Below, piece by piece: positions 32,354-41,104 of a stretch of 64,000 bases of DNA. Every line of letters starts with the position of its first letter. The stretch's first letter is position 1. Below the pieces are notes generated by a model, which did not search any database, was not told the origin of the DNA, and saw only the letters and a list, made by a program, of their open reading frames with translations. Source of the DNA: VRUE01 sp963840565 (lineage in GTDB: Bacteria; Actinomycetota; Thermoleophilia; Solirubrobacterales; 70-9); contig CAWIZH010000002.1 of the NCBI GenBank assembly GCA_963840565.1, positions 682,001-746,000 of the forward strand, in the 5' to 3' direction. Made by a program: the position numbers and the translations under genes.

Positions 32354-34797
32354 TTCGGCCCCGTTGGGGACGGCTGAGTCGGCGCTGAGGTCGGTGAGAC
32401 ACCCCCCGCTTCCGCGCAGCCGCCCGTCCCTTCGGCCTGGAAGCGGTAGAGGTCGTTGCCGGGGTGCGGCGGCACGTCGCCGTTGGCCGACCAGTAGAGG
32501 TGGGAGATTTCTGCGGCCAGGCCGACGAGCGCGCCTTTGACTTTGAGGAATTCGGTTTCCAGGCTTTCTTTGTTCAGTTCCAGGTCCACCCGGCCGATCT
32601 CTTGGCCGCTCTGCGCCGCCCAGTAGACGTGGGGGCCGGTCAGGGCGATGCCGCGGGGTTCGAGGTGGTTGCCGAGGAAGAGCTGTGTTTCGCTGCCACC
32701 GTTCAGCGGAAGGCTGGCGATGTAGGCTTCGGCGAGCCCGGTGGTTTCCATCGTCCAGTAGACCCGCGTCGGGCTCAGCGCCACCCCGTAGGGAGGGAAG
32801 GCGACACCGTAGAAGTGCTGTTCGACCGCGCTGCCGTCGATCGCCGCCCGAGCGATGTCGCGCTCATTAGCCGCTTCGGTGTGCAGCGAGTTTGCCCAGT
32901 AGATGTGACTCGCGTTGACCGCGATCCCCTGCGGGTCGCTCGCCCCGGCAATGAAGTCCGGGTCGACTTCTTCGCCTTCTGCCGCTCCCAGCTTCGCCCG
33001 CCCGATCGTGCCCGCGCCGAGGGCCGGCTCGTTGCGCTGGATTTTGTTCAGGTCCCCGCCCCGCGGGCCAGTGTTGGTCCAGTAGATGCATTCCCCGCCC
33101 CCGGCGCAGGGGCCGACAGCGACATAGCGGGGGGTGGCGGGGGCGCACTGTTTTTCCCCCGGTTCGGTTTCGGGGTGAGTTTCGGCGCAGGTTTCGCCTG
33201 GTTCGACGTAGGGGTCTGTGACTTCTGAGCCGTCGAGCTTGGCGCGGCCGATCGTGCGCTGAGCCGGGTCGGCCCAGTAAATGTATGCACCTGCGGTGGC
33301 GACCCCGGCCGCGTGGTGGTCGGCGAGCACTTCTTCGGGGTCTCCGGCTTCTTCTTCGGGCGGGGCGCCGATCGTCGCCCCGCCGATCTTCGGCCCTTCC
33401 ACTTCGGGGCCGGTGTTGGCGTCGTTTGTCAGCTTCTCGGGCGAGGTGAAGAAGGCCGTGTCGCCGTCGGCGGAGGCGCCGGCGAAGGCGCGGGGACGCT
33501 TCCCGGCCAGGTCGAGCGGAGTGCGCCGCGAGGGCGAGACATCGATCGTGCAGGCCTTGACGGCGCTCGCGCAGTCTTCTTCTTGGGAGGTCGGGTTGCG
33601 GCGCTCGTAGAGGTGGGCCTCGCCGGAAGTGGTGAAGAAGACCGAGCCGTCTTTTGCCACCGCGCGCTCTTCCTGAGTGTAGTACTGATTGGCAGCGCCG
33701 CCTTCGTTGGTCCTCTCGCGTGCCCAGTCATATGGCCCGGCGAAGGCGCCCTGGGGGGCAGGCGAGCCGCCGGGCAGGACGCTTGCCAGGTGAAAGTGCG
33801 AGCCGTCCCAGGCATAGACGTTGGGGCGGCCTTTTTCGGCGCCGGTTAGGTTTTCATCGAGGGCGCCCGAGGTCGCTTCGAAGATCGCGGTGCCTTCGTT
33901 TGCCGAGGAGCCGGCGTAGGCGTAGGCGGCTTTCGGCAGGTAGCCGCTGGTGAGGGAGGTCTCGTCGCCCGAGGCGCTGCGCTCGTAAAGGGCGCTTGCC
34001 CGGGTCGCGCCGAAGACGCTCGCCTGCTGAAAGACGCGGTTGAAGCCCGGCGTCCAGCCCATCACGAGCGCCTTGTCGGCGAGTTCCTGGGAGGGCAGGA
34101 GGCCCCGGGTCTGCCACTGGGCCCCCGCGCCTTCGCCTTCGCGCGAGGCCAGGTAGGTGGGCAGTTCCTGGGCGCCCACCCCGCCCGGGATGCCCGAGCT
34201 GCTGGCGAAGGTGATCGCGTTGCCGCCCAGAGCCGCTTTGACGAAGGGCACGAGCCCGATCGCATCGCCGCCGTCCTTTTCCAGCGGCGAGGCCTGCTCA
34301 TAGGCGCGCGAGTCCGACAGGCCGGCGGGCGCTTCGGGGTAGGTGGCGAAGAGCAGCACTTCGCCGCCTTCTTTGCCTTTGTTGTTGGAGGCAAAGAGCC
34401 GGGTGCGGTAGACAACGCCGGGGAGGAGGCCTTCGATCGTGGCGGAGACGAGGTGGGGTTCTGCGAGGCCGTCTGCTGTTTTAATCTTGCCCTGCTGAGT
34501 TTCTTTGCTCCCTTCGCCGAAGGCTTTGCCGTCTTTTTGGTAGGCGGCTTCGGTGATGTATTGGAAGGCGTAGGTGGTTTCTTGTTGGTTGGGGTCGAGG
34601 CTGGCCTGCACGGTGGCCTGGGTCAGGCCCACCGCGGTGGGCTTGGATTTGGCGATGATCGGTGGGCCACCAAGGGCGAGGGCGGCGCCTGGCAATGTCA
34701 GGGCCAGCGTGGTCAGGGCGAGCGTCGTCAGCGTCGCGACCCGGGCCCGCGCTCCACGGCGGGCCTTGCCCCTTGCCTTGTTGGTGTCGGCCTTCAT
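32350..34797 (-). CDS. N-terminal part of frameshifted YWTD-like propeller protein D1
   Basis: 815 residues. An export signal (TLTTLALTTLALTLPGAALA) is followed by a fibronectin-III-like domain (KPTAVGLTQATVQASLDP, VVYRTRLFASNN). A long middle region follows (SDSRAYEQASPLEKDGGDA, GIPGGVGAQELPTYLASREG). A propeller then shows YIYWADPAQRTIGRAKLDG, HIYWANS, RVYWTMETTG, HVYWAAQSGQEIGRVDL and HLYWSANGD, i.e. YWTD-type blades as in LDL-receptor propellers. The last 25 residues (from about CAEAGGVSP) are out of frame relative to the paralogue. The ATG at 34795-34797 has a purine-rich ribosome site (GGGGGAAGAGGG). It is the second gene of copy 1 after E. Confidence 0.75.
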   Translation of the reverse strand: MKADTNKARGKARRGARARVATLTTLALTTLALTLPGAALALGGPPIIAKSKPTAVGLTQATVQASLDPNQQETTYAFQYITEAAYQKDGKAFGEGSKETQQGKIKTADGLAEPHLVSATIEGLLPGVVYRTRLFASNNKGKEGGEVLLFATYPEAPAGLSDSRAYEQASPLEKDGGDAIGLVPFVKAALGGNAITFASSSGIPGGVGAQELPTYLASREGEGAGAQWQTRGLLPSQELADKALVMGWTPGFNRVFQQASVFGATRASALYERSASGDETSLTSGYLPKAAYAYAGSSANEGTAIFEATSGALDENLTGAEKGRPNVYAWDGSHFHLASVLPGGSPAPQGAFAGPYDWARERTNEGGAANQYYTQEERAVAKDGSVFFTTSGEAHLYERRNPTSQEEDCASAVKACTIDVSPSRRTPLDLAGKRPRAFAGASADGDTAFFTSPEKLTNDANTGPEVEGPKIGGATIGAPPEEEAGDPEEVLADHHAAGVATAGAYIYWADPAQRTIGRAKLDGSEVTDPYVEPGETCAETHPETEPGEKQCAPATPRYVAVGPCAGGGECIYWTNTGPRGGDLNKIQRNEPALGAGTIGRAKLGAAEGEEVDPDFIAGASDPQGIAVNASHIYWANSLHTEAANERDIARAAIDGSAVEQHFYGVAFPPYGVALSPTRVYWTMETTGLAEAYIASLPLNGGSETQLFLGNHLEPRGIALTGPHVYWAAQSGQEIGRVDLELNKESLETEFLKVKGALVGLAAEISHLYWSANGDVPPHPGNDLYRFQAEGTGGCAEAGGVSPTSAPTQPSPTGPK

Positions 34798-34854
34798 CCC
34801 TCTTCCCCCTTCGTTGGGCCTCGATGGCCCCTCGCTGCTCCCCGGCGCCCGCTT

Positions 34855-34884
34855 GCCCCGGCCACCTTTGAGGGTGGCCGGGGC
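34855..34884 (-). terminator. Hairpin between gene E and D1
   Basis: Perfect 12-bp arms GCCCCGGCCACC (34855-34866) and GGTGGCCGGGGC (34873-34884) with a 6-nt loop. There is no U-tract. A similar hairpin occupies the same place in copy 2 (49588-49617), so the position is conserved. Confidence 0.6.
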
Positions 34885-34942
34885 TCTCGGGCTTACTGCC
34901 TTACTTCAGTTGCTTCTTGCTGTGAATTGCTTCTTTCTCCGC

Positions 34943-35626
34943 TCAGCCGTGAATGGCGAACGTCTTCATCCCGCTGTCAAACAGTTCGACTTTGACGCTA
35001 CCTAAGATCGACGCCGGTTCTTCGCCGAATTTCAGTCCGCCTGCCGCTAATGCCTGCGTCATGTCTTCTTCGATTAAGTGGATTAACTGATCAACTAAGG
35101 CCTTGCCTTCGCAGTCCTTGATCCAGGCCGTGCCGGTAACTTCGAATTCTTCACCGACGGCGCATTCAGGCCCAAGGTTGATGATCGTGAACACGCCGCC
35201 CGCACCCGTCGCCTTGATCTCGTCGGTGGTTCCCACTTTTTTGGCTTCGAGCGTACCGCCCGCTTTGATCGGTTCAACCGGCTTGCAGGCCCCCGTTAAT
35301 TTGAATTCTTTCCCCGGTTCCTTTATGAACGTCTCACAGTTTTTGAACCAAACTTCGCCGGTTGCGACTCCGCCGGATTTCAGAACAGCGTTTTTGGCTT
35401 CATATTCTTTGCATTCAATTTCAATTTCGTCGCCGACGGCTTTAGACATCAGCCGGGTTGGTGTGTCACTTGTGATTACGAGTTCAACCGGTAAGTTGGC
35501 GGTGACCGTGGCACCTGCAACTAACCAACTGGCTGCCTGTGCGCCCGATGCCGCGAAGGCCATCATGGCCATGGCGGCGGTGACGCAGAGGCCGACCAGG
35601 CCCAAGCGAGTCTTTCCCTTGCTCAT
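34943..35626 (-). CDS. Secreted protein family E (copy 1)
   Basis: A 227-residue exported protein. The signal peptide (AAMAMMAFAASGAQAA) is followed by SWLVAGATVTANLPVELVI and a beta-rich domain. Paired cysteines (IEIECKEY, WFKNCETF, TGACKPV, WIKDCEGKA) occupy positions like those of the E proteins at 49668 and 50565, to which it is distantly related. The ATG at 35624-35626 follows AGAGGAAG and is chosen over the longer frame, which begins with a Pro/Arg-rich stretch and no signal. Its reading frame is more AT-rich than the neighbouring housekeeping genes. It is the first gene of cassette copy 1 in transcription order. Function unknown. Confidence 0.65.
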   Translation of the reverse strand: MSKGKTRLGLVGLCVTAAMAMMAFAASGAQAASWLVAGATVTANLPVELVITSDTPTRLMSKAVGDEIEIECKEYEAKNAVLKSGGVATGEVWFKNCETFIKEPGKEFKLTGACKPVEPIKAGGTLEAKKVGTTDEIKATGAGGVFTIINLGPECAVGEEFEVTGTAWIKDCEGKALVDQLIHLIEEDMTQALAAGGLKFGEEPASILGSVKVELFDSGMKTFAIHG

Positions 35627-36159
35627 TTTGCTTCCTCTCATGATTGAGTTACGGATGTTTCTCTCTTCTTCATCCCACCGTCGGCGGGGCGAAGTCTTTG
35701 ACGGCGCATGAGAGAGGCTGTCGCCAACCGGCGCCGAACCCTCTCCGTCCCTCGCGGCGTGCCTCTCGATGAGCCGGAGGGAGATTCGCTTCACCAAGGA
35801 GCCCCAAGGCACGTCTTGGCGACCGCGGAACATCGGCTTCATGCTGGTTCCGCTCACAACAGTCGATCCCTCCCCGTGTCGCACGTCCTACTCCCTCTCT
35901 CAAAAACTTGACTCGTTTACAACCGCAGCATGATTCGTACCAGAAGCGGACCGTTGCTGTCAAGCGAGCCGCAGCGGCGAGTACCAAACGTCGCCCCCCG
36001 AACTTTGAGCCGAGCGCAGTGCGAAGCGGCCAACGGCGTCCTTGCCGCCAGCATCGCCTATCGGGCGACGACCGGAGGCAAGCAGAGACCTGAGCCAGGC
36101 CGGGCTTGACTGACCCTTGTCTACCCCCGACCTGATGGAGTTCCGTTTCCTCGATCAGG
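35627..36159. other. Intergenic region upstream of gene E (copy 1)
   Basis: About 530 bp with no convincing gene. A short palindrome, CCAAGGCACGTCTTGG, lies near 35803-35818. The remainder holds scattered short frames in all directions. Promoters for gene E must lie here, but no clear pair of hexamers stands out. The right end merges into transposase remnants. Confidence 0.5.
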
Positions 36160-36345
36160 CACAAAGTCGCCCAGCTCGCCACCGCGAAGTGCAGGATTAA
36201 GCAGCTCGAGACCGAGCTGGCCGTCTCGCGCAAGGTCAACGAGGTTTCCTCGACCAGGGGCGCGACATCCTCGTCAGCCACAGCACGGTCGGGGCGATCA
36301 TGCGCGAGCTGGGGATCAAAGGCCTTCCAGCCCGGCGGCTGCGCC
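36160..36345 (+). pseudogene. IS3-family transposase remnant
   Basis: Broken pieces are read in shifting frames. A leucine-zipper-like segment (HKVAQLATAKCRIKQLETEL, SRKVNE) resembles the end of an OrfA. It is followed by ILVSHSTVGAIMRELGIKG and LPARR, which match the HTH_21 region of IS3 OrfB. No intact frame, inverted repeat or target duplication is visible. It joins directly to an IS30-like remnant, so one element probably inserted into, or recombined with, the other. Confidence 0.55.
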
Positions 36346-36379
36346 ACTACGTTCAGGATCGGCTCGCCGGTCAGGTTCG

Positions 36380-36921
36380 CCGGCCCGGTGAGTCGATTCG
36401 GATCTCCCACGAGACGATCTACCAAGCTCTCTATGTGCAAAGCCGCGGCGCGCTGAAGCGCGAGTTCGTCACATACCTAAGGACCGGGCGGGCGCTGCGC
36501 GTCCCGCGGGCTCGCGGCAAGGGCTTGGTCAGCGAGGAAATCATGATCAGCGAGCGGCCCGCCGAGGCGGCTGACCGCGCCGTCCCCGGCCACTAGGAGG
36601 GCAACCTGATCCTCGGGATTGATCACTCTACGATCGGCACGCTCGTCGAGCGGACACGGCGCCGAGCAAGTTCGGGATGCGATCGCCACGTTGCCTGATC
36701 AGCTGCGCCGCTCGCTGACATGGGATCAGGGCGCCGAGATGGCTCAACACACGCGCAGCTTCGGGTCGACACCGGCCTACCGGTCTACTTCTGCGCCCCG
36801 CAAAGCCCGTGGCAGCGCGCCACCAACGAGAACACCAACGGCCTTGCGCCGCGCAAGCAAGACACTCGGCTGGCGCACTCCCGCCGAGGTCCTCGATGAG
36901 CACCTCTCTGCGACCTGCTGA
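36380..36921 (+). pseudogene. IS30-family transposase remnant
   Basis: The fragment reads RPGESIRISHETIYQALYVQ, then ISERPAEAADRAVPGH. There the Trp codon expected in the family motif GHWEGDL is a TAG stop, followed by EGNLILGIDHSTIGTLVERT. A deletion follows, then IATLPDQLRRSLTWDQG and, after frameshifts, pieces matching NENTNGL and KTLGWRTPAEVL. This is the catalytic core of IS30 transposases, with internal deletions, a nonsense codon and several frameshifts. The element is dead. It lies between the two copies of the secreted cassette and may mark the event that duplicated them. Confidence 0.8.
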
Positions 36922-37129
36922 GCCACACACGACGACGAAGATACGACCAGCCTCCACGACGACACTCACACGACATCCCCCGGCCAGGATCCCGATCTAC
37001 CGCTACGGTTCGTTCACGAATAACATGGTGTTGCGAGGACCGGTTGAGTTCGGGTTAAGGTGATCGATCATGGTTGTACATACGATTGAGCCGAAGTCCG
37101 CCTTTCAGCCCGGGGAACGACTTTGGGCG

Positions 37130-38287
37130 ATGTCCGACTGGGCGGAGTTAATCCAAGCGCAAGCGAAGCGCGTCCTTCCCACTCCGGTTTCTGCCGGCGC
37201 GGATTGCCTCGGCGGCACGGTCGACGATCTGGAGCGTTCGTGGCGAGCGTTCGACGACGCCGAGACTTCCGTGGCTCGCACCGCTGCCCTACGTGTGGCC
37301 GCCCGGGCAGATCAGGCGGCCATCGCACTCTGGAATCTTGCCTGGAAGGCGGACCGGGCCAGTCACCCGCGGTACCACTTCTCGCAGGTGCTTCGCCTCC
37401 TGTCACTCAAGCGCATGTGGGGCCAGCCAAACTGGCATTGCTTTGGCAGGCTCGCGCTGCATGCCGACGAGGCTCGAGGGCCGACCGCCGTCGAGCCTCT
37501 TCTCTCTTGTGCCGCCGGAGCTCGCTCTCGCTGCGGGGGCCGCAGTCGCGCCCGCGCAGGCGCGGGTGGTGCGACCCGGGGCGGTGGCTCCGGGTCCTCT
37601 GCCGGCGGGGACGACAGGGGAGGCGGATCCGGCGACGGCGGAGGCGGAAGCGGCGAACCACCTGGAGCAGACGGACCAAGGCCACCTCGGCGCCGCCTAC
37701 CCAAGCCTAGGCGACCGTCCTGGAAAGCCGTCACAGCGCTGGCCGCAGTCGCCTCACTCTTGTATCAAGTGTTTGGGCCCACCTCGACCGTGGTCATTCA
37801 ACAGATGCCGGCGGCCCGCCGGTGCCATCGGGGTTCAACCCAGTTGGCTCCTGGTGGTGGCGGTGCATGGTCCTCGGCCATTTCCGCGACGCCTTCGTCG
37901 GCCTGGTCGGCTCCCAGGACCCGGCCACCGTCCAGGCCTACCAACCGCCATCGGTTCTCACCTCACTACACCCACTCCAGGGTGGTCAACGTCGTCGTAG
38001 CCGTCTTCAAGGTCCCCCGTCCCGCCGCTGCCCTGGTGCCCCGTCCCCGTGCCGTTCAAGACCATTCGAGCCCCTCGGCACCCGGGCGCCAATCGGTACA
38101 CTCAAATATTCCTACCGTGGAGGAGCCAAGGCAGAGCCTCGAGTCCCGTGTGCTGAACGTGGTCATCGGAGCCTTCAAGTCGCGCGAGGTGCTGGAAGCC
38201 GAGTGGCCTGCCGATGCACCCCCGCGCTCGACGACGATCGCGTATTGCTCAACGGCTGGACCGCACTGGCGCATAGGCAGGGCGTGA
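37130..38287 (+). CDS. Hypothetical protein with Gly-rich linker and one membrane segment, probably decayed
   Basis: The first 135 residues (from MSDWAELIQAQAKRVLP) look like real coding sequence: balanced composition, helical, with FDDAETSVARTAALRVAARA and KADRASHPRYHFSQVLRLL. A Gly/Ser/Asp-rich linker follows (about 150-200), then a hydrophobic stretch (AVTALAAVASLLYQVFG). After about 37800 the composition becomes erratic and likely coding sequence shifts to another frame, so the 3' half is probably frameshifted. No family is recognised. The ATG at 37130 is chosen over 37070 because protein-like sequence starts there. Confidence 0.4.
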   Translation: MSDWAELIQAQAKRVLPTPVSAGADCLGGTVDDLERSWRAFDDAETSVARTAALRVAARADQAAIALWNLAWKADRASHPRYHFSQVLRLLSLKRMWGQPNWHCFGRLALHADEARGPTAVEPLLSCAAGARSRCGGRSRARAGAGGATRGGGSGSSAGGDDRGGGSGDGGGGSGEPPGADGPRPPRRRLPKPRRPSWKAVTALAAVASLLYQVFGPTSTVVIQQMPAARRCHRGSTQLAPGGGGAWSSAISATPSSAWSAPRTRPPSRPTNRHRFSPHYTHSRVVNVVVAVFKVPRPAAALVPRPRAVQDHSSPSAPGRQSVHSNIPTVEEPRQSLESRVLNVVIGAFKSREVLEAEWPADAPPRSTTIAYCSTAGPHWRIGRA

Positions 38288-38688
38288 TGCTCGCCCACCT
38301 CGCGATCGTCCCGCCCACGCGGGCCGACCTGATGACAAGGATGCCCGACGTGGTCAACGGCGCCCCGGCCTGGCTCGACGCCCAGCTGCGGAGTGAACCG
38401 ATGACCTGGCGGATCTTCATGACCGGGCTCGCCCAGATCGCCGTGGTTCACCGCGAGGCGATCGAACATGTGGTCTCCCAGCAGGTGAGCGACCCCGAGC
38501 CGATCGAAGAGGCGCTCGCTGGCGCCCCAATTCCCGCCGCGAGCCCGAACGAAGACCGCTCAGCGTTGATGCGCGGTGTAGTCGAGGCCCTGTTCGCGCA
38601 CATGAAGGCCTTGGCGGACATCGCCTATGACCTGGAAGTGACCGCTCAGAGGTGGGCGGGAGAAGACGAGGACATGGACGAGCCCTGA
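38287..38688 (+). CDS. Hypothetical protein, 133 residues
   Basis: A helical, acidic protein starting MLAHLAIVPPTRADLMTRMP and containing TWRIFMTGLAQIAVVHREAI. It ends with AYDLEVTAQRWAGEDEDMDEP. The middle segment recurs in a short frame immediately downstream (38714-38902), so one copy is a partial duplicate. There is no signal peptide and no recognised domain. The ATG at 38287 starts the protein-like part; longer frames upstream have shadow-like composition. It lies in a decayed region between the duplicated cassettes. Confidence 0.45.
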   Translation: MLAHLAIVPPTRADLMTRMPDVVNGAPAWLDAQLRSEPMTWRIFMTGLAQIAVVHREAIEHVVSQQVSDPEPIEEALAGAPIPAASPNEDRSALMRGVVEALFAHMKALADIAYDLEVTAQRWAGEDEDMDEP

Positions 38689-38713
38689 GGGCTCGAGGCG
38701 CGGTGGACAAGCA

Positions 38714-38902
38714 ATGCGAGAGCCTCGAGTTGTTCGGGCTCCACACATCATGGGAGCGTTCACCTGGAGGCTCCTGATGACGGGACTCGCCCAGACCGCC
38801 GCCGAGCACCTCGACGCGATCGAGCGCGTGATCGCCGAGCAGGTGATCGACCCCGAGCCCGCCGGGCCCCAACGACGACCTGCCACCGATGGCGAGGGAT
38901 AG
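38714..38902 (+). pseudogene. Fragment paralogous to the 133-residue protein
   Basis: 62 residues including TWRLLMTGLAQTAAEHLDAI, ERVIAEQVIDPEP, closely matching TWRIFMTGLAQIAVVHREAI, EHVVSQQVSDPEP in the gene just upstream. Only the central part is retained, so it reads as a remnant of a tandem duplicate. Confidence 0.5.
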
Positions 38903-40058
38903 GCCGCTCTCTTTGTCATGATTGCCTCTGTCGAGCAGCCTCACGTCAAGCTCAGCGGTGACTACGAGGTCCCTACATCGTGGAGGAGGCCCGATCAGAT
39001 GGCCGTCTTCTCGTGGCCCCCGATACCTCCGCCCAGGCGATTATGGAGCGTCTGGGCCACGAGCCCGCAACGCTTGCCGAGTTCGAGGCCGCCTACGGGG
39101 CGGTAAAGCCCCCGACGGCGAGGGCTGAGCCATGGCCCTCAAGCGGGGCTTTGCGCCGGTGGTCTTTGACGAGGATGCGAGAGACGGCACCAGCCTCCCC
39201 GGCTGCATGAAGATCTATATCCGCCGCCGGAAGGTCCGCTTGGCCTCGTGTACCGACTCGCGAAAAACAAAGATGGGCGCCTCTATCTCGACCATCTTGC
39301 CTTCGGTGTCCGACACCACCCGCCGGGGTCCGCCGCTTTGAAGACTTCCCCGGCGAGGATCGGGTCGACGAGGGCAGATGCTTCGTCGTAGCCGTCTTCG
39401 AGGTCCCCCGGAATGCCCATCGAATCGGTCGCTCCGAGAGGAGCTTGAGGTCCAGCAGATCGCCGGCCGACGGCCCGGCTTCCTCCTCGACCGCATTGGT
39501 GTGGCAGTAGAGACATTCCGCGATCAGCGCCTCGACCGTGAGGACTCGATGTCGACCGGGTCGAGCCCGGCAAAGGTGAGAAAGTCATCGGCCCGAACGG
39601 ATCCGTCCCGATGTGCGCGAAGCTCATCCTCACGTTCAGTGAGAAAGATTCGAAGAGCTCATTGGCGAGCATCGCCCGGACCCAGACTCAGTCGTGCTTG
39701 CCGACCTTCAACTCAATCTCGACCACCTCAGCGTCCCGCGGCCGGGAGCGACCGGCAGTCGACGACCATCCCACCTAAGGCGACCAGCTTCCCGGCGCGG
39801 TAGCCGCAAAGCGAGTCAGCATCCGGCCGGCGGCTACGCGGCGGTGGTCCCGCTCCAGCGAGTCCTCATTGCCGCCATCGCTTCGCGGAAGTCTCTCGGG
39901 TCTGGACCTTCACCTTGCTGACTATGCCATTGCGGGGCAACCGGCGCCCACGCCCTTGGGCAGCTTGCCTTCCGGATACCTAACTGGGAGGAGTGACGAG
40001 AGCGGAGCAGTTCGACAACTATCCTCGGCAAACAGCCCTGCCGTACACATGCTGCGGT
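38903..40058. other. Decayed region without a convincing intact gene
   Basis: Short protein-like stretches occur in shifting frames. Examples are ARSDGRLLVAPDTSAQAIME (plus, about 38990-39050), ALKRGFAPVVFDEDARDGTS (plus, from 39135) and FVVAVFEVP (plus, about 39380). A 28-nt segment at 39383-39410 matches 37992-38019 at 27 positions. No start-to-stop frame explains them, and the region reads as remains of at least two genes. Confidence 0.45.
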
Positions 40059-40088
40059 GCAGGGCGCCCGGTTTCCCGAGCGCCCTGC
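40059..40088 (-). terminator. Terminator hairpin after secreted protein A-I (copy 2)
   Basis: Arms GCAGGGCGC (40059-40067) and GCGCCCTGC (40080-40088), with an additional inner CGG/CCG pairing. It lies 11 bp after the stop. It has no U-tract but corresponds in place to the terminator ending copy 1. Confidence 0.6.
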
Positions 40089-40099
40089 CGCGATCTTCC

Positions 40100-40999
40100 C
40101 TAGGGGTTTTCCGCGTTGTTTTTGCGGACCGCTCCTGCGGCCCCGATGAATGCCTTGTTGTTGAGAATCGCCGTGTTGTGTCCTGCGGATGCAGGCAAGC
40201 CGGCGGCGGCATTGATGATCGGGTTAAGGAGGAGTTCAACCAGGAACCCTCCACAGCCGGTTGCGCCCGGCGCGGACCAGGCATTGTCCACGAGGCTCAA
40301 ACCCGTGAGTTCGAGAATTCGACCTCCTTCGAGCAGTTCGAATACCCCTCCGTAGCCTTTGATGGGTTCATTCGGTTTCGGCGGACTGGTCGTGCCCGTC
40401 GTCAGTTTCCAGATGATCGGGGAAGAGCTGGAGCCCACATAGCAGCCACTGCCCAGGAACGGGTTTTCCAAGTGAACCTTGACCGGCAGCTTCAGCGCCA
40501 CTCCTTCTTCAGCGGCGAGGTTGGTTTCGTTGACTACGATTTCACTCGCAGGCTTGGCGAGCTCGAGTGTGGAATTTAGGCCCGTGAGACCGTTTTCGAA
40601 GGTCAGTTCACAGGAGAAACGCAGAAACGGTTCGCTGATTTTTTTGCAGTCCACGAGGCCCGCAAGGCCGCCCGGAACAGGCTGGGCCGCTTTGGAGAGC
40701 GTTATGCCGTTAGACGCCCCGAAAAAGGCGGAATCGCCGGCTTCATTCGGCGTGCCAAAGCCGCCCTGCAGGACCACGGGGTTGACAATCGGCACGTTCT
40801 TCGAGCCGAGCACCACTTCGCCCGATTCGGTCGTCGAGTAGATGCACCTTTTCACTTCGAGGTTGGAAAAGGGGCACTGTGCAAATTTCGTGTAGTTACC
40901 GGTCAGTTTGGCCTGAGCCGTACCGGCCAGGCTCATTGCGGCGAGCGCCGCGATAATGAGAGCCGCAACGACCCTCCTTTTGCTGAATTGAATCTTCAT
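40100..40999 (-). CDS. Secreted protein family A, subtype I (cassette copy 2)
   Basis: A 299-residue exported protein, the counterpart of the gene at 24029. Signal peptide (ALIIAALAAMSLAGTAQA), then KLTGNYTKFAQCPFSNLEVK and SGEVVLGSKNVPI. The subtype-I block DCKKISEPFLRFSCELTF, HLENPFLGSGCYVGSSSSPI, GCGGFLVELLLNPI, GHNTAIL and the KNNAENP end follow. The GYGGVFELLEGGRILE segment is instead shared with the A-II protein next door (41757), which suggests local gene conversion. The ATG at 40997-40999 follows GAGAGGAAAGAG and is preferred over the longer frame. The leader has a 14-mer also present before both E genes. It is the last gene of copy 2. Confidence 0.72.
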   Translation of the reverse strand: MKIQFSKRRVVAALIIAALAAMSLAGTAQAKLTGNYTKFAQCPFSNLEVKRCIYSTTESGEVVLGSKNVPIVNPVVLQGGFGTPNEAGDSAFFGASNGITLSKAAQPVPGGLAGLVDCKKISEPFLRFSCELTFENGLTGLNSTLELAKPASEIVVNETNLAAEEGVALKLPVKVHLENPFLGSGCYVGSSSSPIIWKLTTGTTSPPKPNEPIKGYGGVFELLEGGRILELTGLSLVDNAWSAPGATGCGGFLVELLLNPIINAAAGLPASAGHNTAILNNKAFIGAAGAVRKNNAENP

Positions 41000-41053
41000 C
41001 TCTTTCCTCTCTATTGATGTTTGTTCGGGCAAGAGCTGCTTGAAGTTATTGAC

Positions 41054-41091
41054 CGCCACGAGCGCCAAGGCAACTCTTGGCGCTCGTGGCG
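41054..41091 (-). terminator. Strong hairpin between protein B2 and A-I (copy 2)
   Basis: Perfect 16-bp arms (41054-41069 and 41076-41091, CGCCACGAGCGCCAAG and complement) with a 6-nt loop. It follows the stop of gene B2 by 13 bp. Confidence 0.7.
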
Positions 41092-41104
41092 ATGCCGTGT
41101 CTCA

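Noticed and set aside
37363..37734. Minus-strand frame of 123 codons
   Set aside because: Pro/Arg/Ser shadow of the Gly-rich linker on the plus strand; no ribosome site or motif.
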